Source: JAPLJC01 sp963697965 (GTDB taxonomy: Bacteria; Desulfobacterota; Desulfobaccia; Desulfobaccales; 0-14-0-80-60-11). From it: a stretch of DNA of 64,000 bases. The notes below the pieces were generated by a model. It saw only the letters and a program-made list of their open reading frames with translations. It was not told where the DNA came from and made no database searches. The translations under genes were made by a program, and so were the position numbers. This document shows, one piece after another, positions 19,134 to 27,926 of this stretch; position 1 is the first letter of the stretch, and every line of letters starts with the position of its first letter. The DNA lies in contig OY969108.1 in NCBI GenBank assembly GCA_963697965.1, forward strand, positions 744,001 through 808,000, read 5' to 3'.

Positions 19134-21288
19134 AAGTCTGGCCAGCGAACTCATCCTTTTTATCCTCGCCAGTGTGGCGGCCATCTTCCTTACCGCCTCC
19201 ATGTATAGTTATTACGCCTCCAAGGAGGGCATCGTCCGCCGAGCCTCCGAGAACGCCCGGCACCTGAGCCACGAGACCGTTTTCCGCATTGAGGTGATCC
19301 TGCGGGGAGTGGAGAAGATCTCTTTGAACCTGGCGGCCATCCTGGAACAGCTGCCGCGGCAGGAGCAAAATCTGGTGCCCTTGCTGCGGACCGTCGTGAG
19401 CAACAATAAGGAGTTGTTCGGCCTGGGCATCGGATTTGAACCCTACGGCCATAACCCCAAATCTCTATATTTTTGTCCGTACGTTTTCCGCAGTGATGAT
19501 CAACTCCAGGTAAAGATGCTGGGAGGCGAATCTTACCGCTACTTTTACCTGGATTGGTATCAAATTCCCCGGGAGTTGGGGCGACCGCTCTGGATCGAGC
19601 CTTATTTCGGCGCCGGCAACACTATCGAATCCACCTATTCCGTGCCTTTCTACCGGGAAAGGGAGGGACGCCGGAGGCTAGCCGGGGTGGTTTCGGCTGA
19701 TATCTCCCTCATGTGGCTGAAAGACATCGTCTCCGCAGTGAAGATCTACAAAACCGGTTACGCCTTTCTCATTTCCCAAAACGGCATGTTTGTCACTTAT
19801 CCCGAGCATCGGTTGATCATGCGGGAGAGCATTTTCGGCCTGGCGGAGGCCAAAAAAGACCCCAGGATACGGGAAGTGGGGCGGGAGATGATCCGGGGCG
19901 GCGAGGGTTTTGTGCCCATCCCGGCATCCCTTACCGGCAAGAGGTCCTGGCTCTACTATGCCCCCGTACCGGGCACCGGCTGGTCCCTGGGGGTGGTCTT
20001 CCCGGAGGCGGAATTATTCGCCGACGCCGGCCGTCTGATGCGCCGCAGCGCCGCCGTCGCGGTCCTGAGTCTAATCATCCTGGCCGCGGTGATCATCGTC
20101 ATCTCCCGGGGGATCACCCGGCCCCTGCGGCATCTGGCCCGGAAGACCGCGGACATCGCCCGCGGCGACTTCACCGCCAAGGTGCCTGAAACCGGGGCCA
20201 GGGAGATCGCCGACCTGGCCGGCTCCTTTAACCGCATGGGCCGGGAACTCATTGATTATATGGAGAAGCGGGACTTCATCCGGGACACCTTCGGCCGTTA
20301 TGTCACCCCGGAAGTGGTAAAAATACTGCTGGAGTCCAAAGAGGCCCTGGAGATGGGCGGCGAAACCCGGGAAGTCTCCCTGCTCATCTCGGACTTGAGG
20401 GGATTTACCGCCCTCACCTCGGACATGGCGCCGGAGGACGTCATTCCCTTCCTCAACCGCTATCTGGGGAAGATGATCGAGATCCTGGTGGATTACCGGG
20501 CGGTCATTGACGAGATTTTGGGTGACGGCATTCTGGCCTTTTTCGGGGCGCCGGAGCCTTTGGAGGATCATCCCCGAAGGGCGGTGGCCTGCGCCCTGGC
20601 TATGCAGGAGGCCATGGGCGACCTGAACCGGCTTAACCAGGCCGATGGCCTGCCCCACCTCGAAATGGGCATCGCGGTGAATACCGGCACGGTGGTGGTG
20701 GGCAACATCGGCTCGGAGCGCCGGAGCAAGTACAGCGTGGTGGGCTCCGACGTCAATTTCGCCAGCCGCATCGAATCCTTTGCCCTGGGGGGTCAGGTGC
20801 TCATCAGCGCCACCACCTATGAGCGGGTAAAGGAGCTGGTGGAGGTGGGGGACCTTCTCCAAGCGGAAATGAAGGGTATTCCGGGCAAAGCCACCCTGTA
20901 CGAGGTGCGCGCCATCGGCGCCCCCTATAATATTCGGATCCAGACCCGCAGCCAGGCCCTGGTTCGGTTGGCTTCGCCCATGAATATCCACCTCCAGCGT
21001 ATCCAGGAAAAGGTGGTTATCGGCAGCAACCATGAGGTGCAGCTCACCCATCTCAGCGAAACCGGGGTCCAGGTATTGTTAGCCGGAGACCTGGTGGAAT
21101 GGGAGGACGTGCGCCTGCACCTGTTCGAGCGGGACGGGACGCCGATCCCAGGGAAGGTCTACGGAAAGGTGACCCAGGTAAAGGTAGGAGCCGACAACTC
21201 GCTTACCGCTACTATCCGGTTCACTTCGGTCTCTCCGGAGGTCTACCCGATTATCCAGCGGACGATGAACGAGTCGGCGGCGGAGTAA
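19123..21288 (+). CDS. Membrane receptor class III adenylate/guanylate cyclase with Cache, HAMP and PilZ-like domains
   Basis: This 721-residue protein has a first membrane helix (about 8-30), a periplasmic double-Cache sensor region to about residue 300, a second helix (about 308-330), a HAMP linker (GITRPLRHLARKTADIARGDF), and a class III cyclase catalytic domain (about 395-580). The metal-binding aspartates are present in LLISDLRGFTALT and DEILGDGILAFFG, and the transition-state asparagine/arginine region reads SDVNFASRIESFA. After it comes a domain with HLSETGVQV, which looks like the second half of a PilZ motif; a clear RxxxR is not seen. It makes cAMP or cGMP in response to a periplasmic signal, probably one bound by the overlapping upstream protein. 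Confidence 0.9.
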   Translation: MKNRSLASELILFILASVAAIFLTASMYSYYASKEGIVRRASENARHLSHETVFRIEVILRGVEKISLNLAAILEQLPRQEQNLVPLLRTVVSNNKELFGLGIGFEPYGHNPKSLYFCPYVFRSDDQLQVKMLGGESYRYFYLDWYQIPRELGRPLWIEPYFGAGNTIESTYSVPFYREREGRRRLAGVVSADISLMWLKDIVSAVKIYKTGYAFLISQNGMFVTYPEHRLIMRESIFGLAEAKKDPRIREVGREMIRGGEGFVPIPASLTGKRSWLYYAPVPGTGWSLGVVFPEAELFADAGRLMRRSAAVAVLSLIILAAVIIVISRGITRPLRHLARKTADIARGDFTAKVPETGAREIADLAGSFNRMGRELIDYMEKRDFIRDTFGRYVTPEVVKILLESKEALEMGGETREVSLLISDLRGFTALTSDMAPEDVIPFLNRYLGKMIEILVDYRAVIDEILGDGILAFFGAPEPLEDHPRRAVACALAMQEAMGDLNRLNQADGLPHLEMGIAVNTGTVVVGNIGSERRSKYSVVGSDVNFASRIESFALGGQVLISATTYERVKELVEVGDLLQAEMKGIPGKATLYEVRAIGAPYNIRIQTRSQALVRLASPMNIHLQRIQEKVVIGSNHEVQLTHLSETGVQVLLAGDLVEWEDVRLHLFERDGTPIPGKVYGKVTQVKVGADNSLTATIRFTSVSPEVYPIIQRTMNESAAE

Positions 21289-21592
21289 GAGGCACACCTA
21301 TCTAAGTGCAAAGTCATGATTGCCGATACACGCAGGGGCGGCTCCGGCATCTCTCGGCAGTTATGGTGAAAAACTCGACTCCCCGGGTATGACTGGTCCC
21401 CGCCTTATTTCTCCAAACCTAAAAATAACCAATCATTAAAAATAACCTAACAAAAAGTGGCTATCTTTTAACAATTTATTTTAAAGTGGAGCCTGGTTAG
21501 CGCGGCGATGATGATGTAGAATGATTAATGGGAGCATAAACGCCATTAAATTACTACACAACCAAACCGGCCTTAAGCTTTTTTGATTAATT
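21289..21592. other. AT-rich intergenic region before the DedA gene
   Basis: About 300 bases without a gene. The second half is strongly AT-rich and carries two copies of AAAAATAACC (near 21420 and 21439). It probably contains the promoter of the DedA-family gene; no clear -35/-10 pair or known riboswitch could be assigned. Confidence 0.4.
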
Positions 21593-22225
21593 ATGGAATT
21601 TGTAACTTATTTAGTCACCAATTATGGCTATCCGGCAATATTTCTCTTACTGTTGCCGGGGGCCTTCGGCCTTCCCATCCCCGATGAATTATTATTGACG
21701 TTTACCGGCTATCTGGCGCTTCGGGGAGAATTGCGGCTCCTCCCTGCCATGGCCGTGGCCGTCTCGGGCGCCGTCCTGGGCGTAACTTTGGATTATTGGG
21801 TGGGAAGAGCGGCAGGCGCCAGGTTAATCGGGGAGTCCGGGGCCCTCTTCCGCCTCAGGCCTGAGAAGTTTAAGAGTCTGCAGGAGTGGCTCCAGCGTGG
21901 CGGCGGCTGGAGATTATGCCCGGGATACTTTCTCCCTGGGTTAAGGCACTGGGTCGCCATAGCCGCCGGGATTACCAGGTTCCCGCTGGCAGGCTTTGCC
22001 CGGTTTGCTTATTTGGGGGTTCTGGCCTGGTCCCTGGCCTATATTTTGTTGGGGTATTTCTTGGGTCAGGAGGCGGGCCACTTAGTAGAAAGGATTGGTG
22101 CCCCCTGTCGATGGGCCAGCGGGCTAATCGCCCCCCTGCTTTTGGGTTACGTTCTTGTCCGGGGGAAATGGCTGCGGCTTAAATGGCCGAAATCCCGGGT
22201 AAAGTCTCTCAAGGTTATCCCTTGA
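21593..22225 (+). CDS. DedA-family membrane protein
   Basis: A 210-residue integral membrane protein with the DedA/VTT-domain features: LLPGAFGLPIPDELLLTFTGYLA near the N-terminus, a re-entrant/glycine-rich segment (GVTLDYWVGRAAGARLI), and PGLRHWVAIAAGITRFPLAGFARFAYLG. The conserved acidic residue and arginine are present. DedA proteins are thought to flip lipids such as undecaprenyl phosphate or phosphatidylethanolamine and support envelope homeostasis. Its last 11 bases overlap the end of the convergent response-regulator gene. Confidence 0.87.
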   Translation: MEFVTYLVTNYGYPAIFLLLLPGAFGLPIPDELLLTFTGYLALRGELRLLPAMAVAVSGAVLGVTLDYWVGRAAGARLIGESGALFRLRPEKFKSLQEWLQRGGGWRLCPGYFLPGLRHWVAIAAGITRFPLAGFARFAYLGVLAWSLAYILLGYFLGQEAGHLVERIGAPCRWASGLIAPLLLGYVLVRGKWLRLKWPKSRVKSLKVIP

Positions 22226-22901
22226 AACGATAGCCCACTCCCCGGACGGTTTCGACATACTGGGCGGCGGGGCCCAGTTTCTTGCGCAGCGCCACGATTT
22301 TCACATCCACCGCCCGGTCCGTCACCGGGTAATCATCGCCGTGAACCCCCTCGACAATATGAGCCCGGGTGAGGACCCAGCCCGGGCGGCGCGCCAGCAG
22401 ATGGAGCAGGCGAAACTCGGTGGCCGTCAGGTCAACGGGCTCCCCCTGGACCAAAACCTCGTGGCGGCCCGGGTCGATGACCAGGTCATAGATCTTGAGA
22501 AGGGCGTCTGCGCGCGCCGGCGCGGTGTGGGGACGGCGCAGCACCGTCCGGACCCGGGCCAGCAAGACCCTGGTACTGAAGGGCTTGGTGATGTAGTCCT
22601 CCGCTCCCAACTCCAGACCGGCGACGATGTCCGCCTCTTCTCCCTTGGCGGTGAGCATAATAATCGGCGTTTGCCGGGTCTTGTCGTCCATCTTGAGACT
22701 TCGGCAGACCTCCAGTCCGTCCACTCCCGGGAGCATCAGATCCAGTAAGATCAGATCCGGCGCGGCCGCATGGGCGAGGCGCAATCCTTCCTCCCCCGTG
22801 GTGACTGCGGTTACCCGGTACCCCTCCTTGCCCAGGTTGTACTTAAGGAGTTCCAGGATGTCCTCGTCATCTTCCACCGCTAAAATGCTTTCGTGGGCCA
22901 T
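22215..22901 (-). CDS. PhoB/OmpR-family response regulator
   Basis: A 228-residue two-domain regulator. The receiver domain (1-120) has the acidic pair in AVEDDEDI, the phosphorylated Asp in DLILLDLMLPGVDG, the conserved Thr in MLTAKG and the Lys in YITKPFS. The winged-helix DNA-binding domain (about 135-228) reads LTATEFRLLHLLARRPGWVLTR and ends in VETVRGVGYRFKG. No histidine kinase is adjacent, so its sensor must be encoded elsewhere. PhoB-like proteins often control phosphate uptake, but the regulon is not visible here. Confidence 0.92.
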   Translation of the reverse strand: MAHESILAVEDDEDILELLKYNLGKEGYRVTAVTTGEEGLRLAHAAAPDLILLDLMLPGVDGLEVCRSLKMDDKTRQTPIIMLTAKGEEADIVAGLELGAEDYITKPFSTRVLLARVRTVLRRPHTAPARADALLKIYDLVIDPGRHEVLVQGEPVDLTATEFRLLHLLARRPGWVLTRAHIVEGVHGDDYPVTDRAVDVKIVALRKKLGPAAQYVETVRGVGYRFKG

Positions 22902-22933
22902 ATATCCTCATTTCCTCATGGTAAAATACTGCT

Positions 22934-23584
22934 TCAAAAGAAAATTTCGTAAAGGCCGACGCCGATGAGAATCAAGCCGGCGATCACTCCGGTGGACTTT
23001 CCCAGCCATTTAAATCCAGCAAGACCGCCTGATATCCCAATCCAGATGGTCAAAATGCTGAATACGAAGACAGAACCTGTCATTAAAATGGCGCCGCAGC
23101 CCACCATCCCGGCGCCGACGCCATTGGGGATATTATTGATGGTCAGGCCCAGGGATAAGGCGATGGCCTCCCTCAGGTCGATATGCCCGGAAAAATCCTG
23201 GTCGGCAATAATCGGGTTGTCGAGAATCGAGACTATTTGCCGAAAACTAAATCCGGGGGAACCGGTTTCGGCAACCATTTGCGTCTCTTCCTGGGGCTCC
23301 TGGCCCCGGTGCATGAATTTCTCCTGGAGGAGTACCCAGATCCCGGCGGCGATGATGATGCCTCCCCCCAATAAACTGGCCATTTCAGCGCTTATGAAAA
23401 GATAGATGCTCTGACCGAGGAGTACTGATAAAAGGGTGCCGATTGAGGTAACCACGGCAATGAGCAGGTTCGAGGTAAAGGGAATGTTGACCTTCCTGAT
23501 GCCATAAGAAACGCCCACCCCGACGTTGTCAAGATTACTGGAAAATGCCAACAACAAGATGGCGCCCAGATGCAGATTTGTCAT
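22934..23584 (-). CDS. YtaF/MntP-like membrane protein
   Basis: A 216-residue protein with six predicted helices. The opening LLLAFSSNLDNVGVGVSYGIR and the internal repeat SLGLTINNIPNGVGAGMVG show the two-fold symmetry and conserved Asn/Asp positions of the MntP manganese exporter superfamily, closest to the YtaF type first named in Bacillus sporulation. It follows the methionine adenosyltransferase gene with no gap (stop TAA touches the ATG), which suggests one transcript. Manganese export is plausible from the superfamily but not proven for YtaF types. Confidence 0.82.
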   Translation of the reverse strand: MTNLHLGAILLLAFSSNLDNVGVGVSYGIRKVNIPFTSNLLIAVVTSIGTLLSVLLGQSIYLFISAEMASLLGGGIIIAAGIWVLLQEKFMHRGQEPQEETQMVAETGSPGFSFRQIVSILDNPIIADQDFSGHIDLREAIALSLGLTINNIPNGVGAGMVGCGAILMTGSVFVFSILTIWIGISGGLAGFKWLGKSTGVIAGLILIGVGLYEIFF

Positions 23585-24784
23585 TTACCGTCCCTTGAGC
23601 ACACCGGCTTTGTCGGTAACTTCCCAGGGCAGGTTAAGGTCGAGGCGCCCCACATGGCCATAGGTCGCCAGCTTCCGGTAAAAACGTCCTTTATTCAGGG
23701 CGGGAAGGTGCCTCAGGTTGAAATCCCGCAGGATGGCGGCCAGGCGAAAATCGAAGTGCCGCTCCAGCCGGGTGGCCAGTTTCTCGTCCGATAACTTGCC
23801 GGTGCCGAAGGTTTCCACCTGAAGACTGACCGGCCGGGAAAAGCCCATGGAATAGGTCAACTGGACCTCGCATTCCTCCGCCAGTCCGGCCGCCACCACA
23901 TTCTTGGCGGCGTAGCGGGCCGCATAAGCCCCCACCCGATCGATGCGCATGGGGTCCTTGCCACTCAAGGCGTTGCCGCTGTGCCGGGCATATTCTCCAT
24001 AGGTGTCCACGTCGGATTTGCGCCCCGTGAGCCCGGAATGCACCGCAGGGCCGCCCATGATGAGGTGGTCCTCCGGATCGATAAATATCAGGGTCTGATC
24101 ATCCGGTTTCAGCTCTTCATCGGCGAAGGCCGGTTTGATCACCGTTTCCCGGATATCTTCATGCAATCGCTTCTCGGATATTTCCTGGCAGGCGGCCTTG
24201 GAGCCGCTGGCGATGACCGTAACGCTCTGAATCCGGAAGGGCCGGCGGTTTCTATACTCCACCCCCACCGTGGTCTTGCCGTCCGGCGACAGATAGGGCG
24301 CCAGATTCTGAACCCGGGCCGCGACGAGCTGCTTGGCCAGTTGGTGCGCCAACCAAATGGGCAGGGGCATCAAGGCCGCAGTCTGGCGGCAGGCAAAACC
24401 GAAGACTGTGGCCTGCTGCCGCACGTGGATGTTTTCCACTTCCTCGTCCGTCAGCCGGTGCTCGTTGAAAAAGAGATCCACATCAGGCGGATATTCTTGC
24501 AGGCTGGTCAAGACGCTGCAGGTGCGGGAGTCAAAGTCGGGTTTCGTATAGCCGAGCTGGCCGAGGAACTTGCGGGCCACCCCGGGGATATCGACTTTAA
24601 TTTCGGAAACAAACCGGGTGGCAATGAACAGGATGGAAGTGGCCACGGCGCATTCGGCCCGCACCCGGGCCTGGGGGTCTTGCGCCAAGAAATGGTCCAC
24701 GATGGCATCGCTGATCTGATCGCAGATCTTATCCGGATGCCCCTCGGTTACCGACTCCGACATGAAGATAAAGTCATTTTTCAT
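23585..24784 (-). CDS. metK: S-adenosylmethionine synthetase, divergent MetK type
   Basis: A 399-residue methionine adenosyltransferase. The N-terminal MSESVTEGHPDKICDQISDAIVD and the later GLTGRKSDVDTYGEYARHSG and SGKDPMRIDRVGAYAARYAAKN segments are the ATP and metal sites. Where the common bacterial enzyme reads GGPQGDAGLTGRK, this one has GGPAVHSGLTGRK, which marks a distinct MetK subgroup. It makes S-adenosylmethionine from methionine and ATP. It sits directly before the YtaF-like gene and 35 bases after the P-type ATPase gene on the same strand. It may be a second MetK of the genome. Confidence 0.9.
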   Translation of the reverse strand: MKNDFIFMSESVTEGHPDKICDQISDAIVDHFLAQDPQARVRAECAVATSILFIATRFVSEIKVDIPGVARKFLGQLGYTKPDFDSRTCSVLTSLQEYPPDVDLFFNEHRLTDEEVENIHVRQQATVFGFACRQTAALMPLPIWLAHQLAKQLVAARVQNLAPYLSPDGKTTVGVEYRNRRPFRIQSVTVIASGSKAACQEISEKRLHEDIRETVIKPAFADEELKPDDQTLIFIDPEDHLIMGGPAVHSGLTGRKSDVDTYGEYARHSGNALSGKDPMRIDRVGAYAARYAAKNVVAAGLAEECEVQLTYSMGFSRPVSLQVETFGTGKLSDEKLATRLERHFDFRLAAILRDFNLRHLPALNKGRFYRKLATYGHVGRLDLNLPWEVTDKAGVLKGR

Positions 24785-24819
24785 CTAAGGCGCCCCTCTC
24801 GCCAAAAGCCTGCTGCGGC

Positions 24820-26568
24820 TCACTCCAGAGCCAGCTCCGGGACTTCGTTTATACCATTGGCCGGCGGTTTCTTGGTGGCTTCGTTTATCACCAGGGGCAG
24901 CAGGGCGCTGCCGGAAATCACCAGACCATCCAGCAGGCCCACCGGGGCGAGCCCCAGCAGGCTTCTCAACCCTGGGACCGCCACGGTCAAGAATTGCACC
25001 GCCAGCGAGCCCCCCAGGGCCATGGTCAGGTAGCGGTTGGGAGGCAATTTCCCTGGGCTAAAGATGCCGTGAGTATCCGAACGGCAACTGATGGCGTGCA
25101 GGAGCTGCCCGGTGGTGAGGCTGTGAAAGGCCAGGGTGCTGGTTTGAGCCCCCAGGCCGTAGCGCATCAGGCCATAGCCATAGGCCCCCAAGGCCCCGGT
25201 GGTGATGGCCCCGGACTCGAAGGCCATCCTTTTATAGTCGCCGCCGGTGAAGAGCGGCCGGGCGGGATCGCGGGGCGGGCGCTCCAGGATATCAGGCTCC
25301 GGCGCTTCCATCGCCAGGGCCAACCCGGGAAAGATATCGGAAATCAGGTTGATCCAGAGAAGCTGGGCCGCGGTCAATGGAGATCCCAGGCCGACGGCCA
25401 TGGCCACAAAGGTCAACATGATCTCGCTGAGATTGGTGGCCAGGAAGAAATGCACCGACTTGCGGATGTTGATATAGATGGTGCGGCCGTCCCGGATGGC
25501 TATGATCAAGGTATCGAGATTATCCTGCTCCAGGACTACGTCCGCCACTTCCCGGGCGATATCGGTGCCGGTGCGGCCCATGGCGATGCCCACGTCCGCG
25601 GCCTTGAGGGCCGGGCCGTCGTTGATGCCGTCGCCGGTCATGGCCACCACTTTGCCGGCCCCTTGCAAGGCCTGGACTATCCCAAGCTTATGGGACGGGC
25701 TGACCCGGGCAAAGACCTGGGCCCTCTTGACCAGAGCCCGCAAGACCTCCGGCTCGATCTCTGCCAGGTGGGTGGCGTCCAGGATCTCCAAGGGGCCCCC
25801 CTGGCTCAGGTTGAGTTCCTGGGCGATGGCATAGGCGGTGGGACTCTGGTCGCCGGTGATCATCACCGTCTCGATCCCCGCCCTATGGAAGGCCCGAATC
25901 GCCTCGCCCACCCCTGGCCGGATGGGGTCGGCCATGCCCACCATGCCCAGCCAGATCAGGTTATCGTTCTCAACCACGGACTCATCCGGACCCAGGGCAT
26001 AGGCCAGCCCCAGAACCCGCAGGGCGTCCCCCGCCATCTCCTCGTTCTCAGCTTCGAGGTGCTGCCGGTCTTCATCGGTGAGCGGCAATTTCCGGCCATC
26101 CTGGAGATGCCAGGAACACAGGGCCATAACCTCCAGGGGGTTGCCTTTGATCGCAAAAAGCCTGCCGGCGGGCGGATCCTCATGCAACGTGCCCATAAAC
26201 AGGCGGTTTTCCGAACGGTGATTGACTTTTAAAAGGGGATAGCGTCTTCTCAGGTCGGTGACGTCGAGACCCACCAGGATGGCCAGATGGACCAGGGCCC
26301 CCTCCGTGGGAGTCCCCCGGAGTACATAATCCCCGCCTTCCTGATAGATTTCAATTTCGTTGCATAGCACCGAAACCTTCAGGAGCTGCTCCAATTCCTC
26401 ACTGGCGAAGGGGGGAATCGGCCCGGCGGGCCCCAGGAATCGCCCGTCCGCCACCTTGATAGTCCTCATGCCGGTAAAGATTCGGAGCACGGTCATCTGG
26501 TTGCGGGTGATGGTCCCGGTCTTATCCAGACAGACGGTCTGCACCGAACCCAGGGTCTCCACCGCGCT
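24820..26568 (-). CDS. P2-type cation-transporting ATPase, C-terminal part (after frameshift)
   Basis: This frame continues the ATPase whose first part is encoded at 26571-27866; one base is missing between the CTT codon at 26571-26573 and the AGC codon at 26566-26568. It carries the phosphorylation site VCLDKTGTITRNQMTV, the nucleotide-binding loop with KGNPLEVM, the hinge TGDGINDGPALKAADVGIAMG, and the last six helices. Helix 6 reads LLWINLISDIFPGLALAMEAPEPD, where calcium-type pumps have a cation-binding Asn/Asp. The C-terminal helices are complete. The coherent frame is 582 residues. Without the N-terminal part it could not pump. Confidence 0.85.
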   Translation of the reverse strand, partial: SAVETLGSVQTVCLDKTGTITRNQMTVLRIFTGMRTIKVADGRFLGPAGPIPPFASEELEQLLKVSVLCNEIEIYQEGGDYVLRGTPTEGALVHLAILVGLDVTDLRRRYPLLKVNHRSENRLFMGTLHEDPPAGRLFAIKGNPLEVMALCSWHLQDGRKLPLTDEDRQHLEAENEEMAGDALRVLGLAYALGPDESVVENDNLIWLGMVGMADPIRPGVGEAIRAFHRAGIETVMITGDQSPTAYAIAQELNLSQGGPLEILDATHLAEIEPEVLRALVKRAQVFARVSPSHKLGIVQALQGAGKVVAMTGDGINDGPALKAADVGIAMGRTGTDIAREVADVVLEQDNLDTLIIAIRDGRTIYINIRKSVHFFLATNLSEIMLTFVAMAVGLGSPLTAAQLLWINLISDIFPGLALAMEAPEPDILERPPRDPARPLFTGGDYKRMAFESGAITTGALGAYGYGLMRYGLGAQTSTLAFHSLTTGQLLHAISCRSDTHGIFSPGKLPPNRYLTMALGGSLAVQFLTVAVPGLRSLLGLAPVGLLDGLVISGSALLPLVINEATKKPPANGINEVPELALE

Positions 26569-26570
26569 CG

Positions 26571-27866
26571 AAGATGGCGGATCAAGACATGGTGCTTGCG
26601 CATGTCCCGGATACCCAGGGCCAGGGTGGTGGTGGCCGTGGTGGGCAGCCCTTCCGGCACCGCGGCCGCCGCCAGGCAGATGGAGGTGCGCAGCAGCTCC
26701 AGCCAACCGAAGCCCCACATGAATCCCATGACGAACACCACCCCGCAAACTCCGCAACAGATGAGGACCAGTTGGTTCCCCAACTGGCCGAGCTGCCTCT
26801 CCAGGGGGGTTTCCGGGCTGGTGGCTTCGCCGATCAGAGACTGGATCAGGCCAATTTCAGTATAAATCCCGGTGGCCACCACCACCGCCACACCTTCACC
26901 GCCGGTCACCAGGGTACCCATGAAGACCAGGTTGATCCGGTCTCCCAGGGGGATATGATCCCGTTTCAGGGGCCGGGTATCTTTAATCACGGGCATGCTT
27001 TCCCCGGTCAGGGCCGACTCATCCACGGACAGGTGGTTAGCCTCAACCAGGCGGGCATCGGCGGCCACGTAAGTGCCGGGGCGCAGCACCAGGAGGTCTC
27101 CCGGGGTCACTTCTTCGGAGGGAATTTCGCTCAGCCGTCCTTCCCGCAAGACCAGAGCGGCAGGCCGCACCAGGGTTTGCAGAGAGCGGATGGTTTTTTC
27201 GGATTCGCTTTCGGTTTTGTAGCCGATGAAGGCATTGATGACCACTACGCCGGAAATCAACACGGCGTCGGCCAGCCCTCCGGTGAAGACGGAAAGACCG
27301 GCGGCCACGCCCAGGAGGGCCACCGGGAGTGATTTAAACTGATCCAGGAAGATTTCCCAGCCGGACCGGGGCTCGGCTTCCGGCAAGAGATTGGCGCCGT
27401 ATTTCTGGCGGTTTCTCTGGACGGCCTTGAGGGACAACCCCTTTTCCCTGGAGGTCTGCCATTCGGCCAACACCGCCTCGGCTTTCAGCCGGTGCCAGGG
27501 GTGTGCCGGCTGCTCCAGCGGATAGGCAAAGAGACCCTTGAATCTGTCTATGACGGTGGCCTGATCTTCCGGGCCGATGGCAGCAGCCCCGGCTTTAGCG
27601 GGGACAGGAAGTGAAGGGACCGGCTGCGGGGAGTTCAGGCAATCGGAGACGATCCCTTCAATTAAGACCGCAATAGTTTGGGGATTGTTACCCGAATTGT
27701 AGCAGACCAGGACATTACCGGTGAGGGCGTTGGCCGAGGCCAGGGAAATATCCTGCAGCCGCGCCAGTCGCGACTCCAGCAGCTTCTCCAGTGATTTGGA
27801 GCGGTACAGGCCCTCAACCTTAAACCTCGTCCTGCCCGCTACTGCGGTATGTATCGGTTCGACCAT
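26571..27866 (-). CDS. P2-type cation-transporting ATPase with N-terminal HMA_2-like domain, N-terminal part (before frameshift)
   Basis: The N-terminal ~100 residues resemble the cysteine-free HMA_2 domain (HTAVAGRTRFKVEGL, later SANALTGNVLVCYNS). Then follows the cation-ATPase N domain (LKAVQRNRQKYGANLLPE), two helices, the actuator domain (DESALTGESMPVI) and helix 4 with VPEGLPTTATTTLALG, the PEGLP motif of calcium-type (P2) pumps rather than the CPC/SPC of heavy-metal pumps. The frame is lost after MRKHHVLIRHL, just before the phosphorylation site. The ATG at 27866 is chosen; a TTG at 27893 is also possible. Whole-length product would be about 1,010 residues. Confidence 0.82.
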
Positions 27867-27926
27867 TGGGGCCGGATAACCTTGCCTAGTCAACTCTGTT
27901 CAGCTAATGGGGATGCCGCGGCCAGG

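Noticed and set aside
24994..26232. A 412-codon plus-strand open frame across the P-type ATPase
   Set aside because: It mirrors the ATPase gene and has His/Gly-rich nonsense composition, typical of an antisense shadow.
26560..26580. Programmed -1/+1 frameshift in the ATPase
   Set aside because: There is no slippery heptamer or clear stimulatory hairpin at the junction, so a mutation or sequencing error is more likely.
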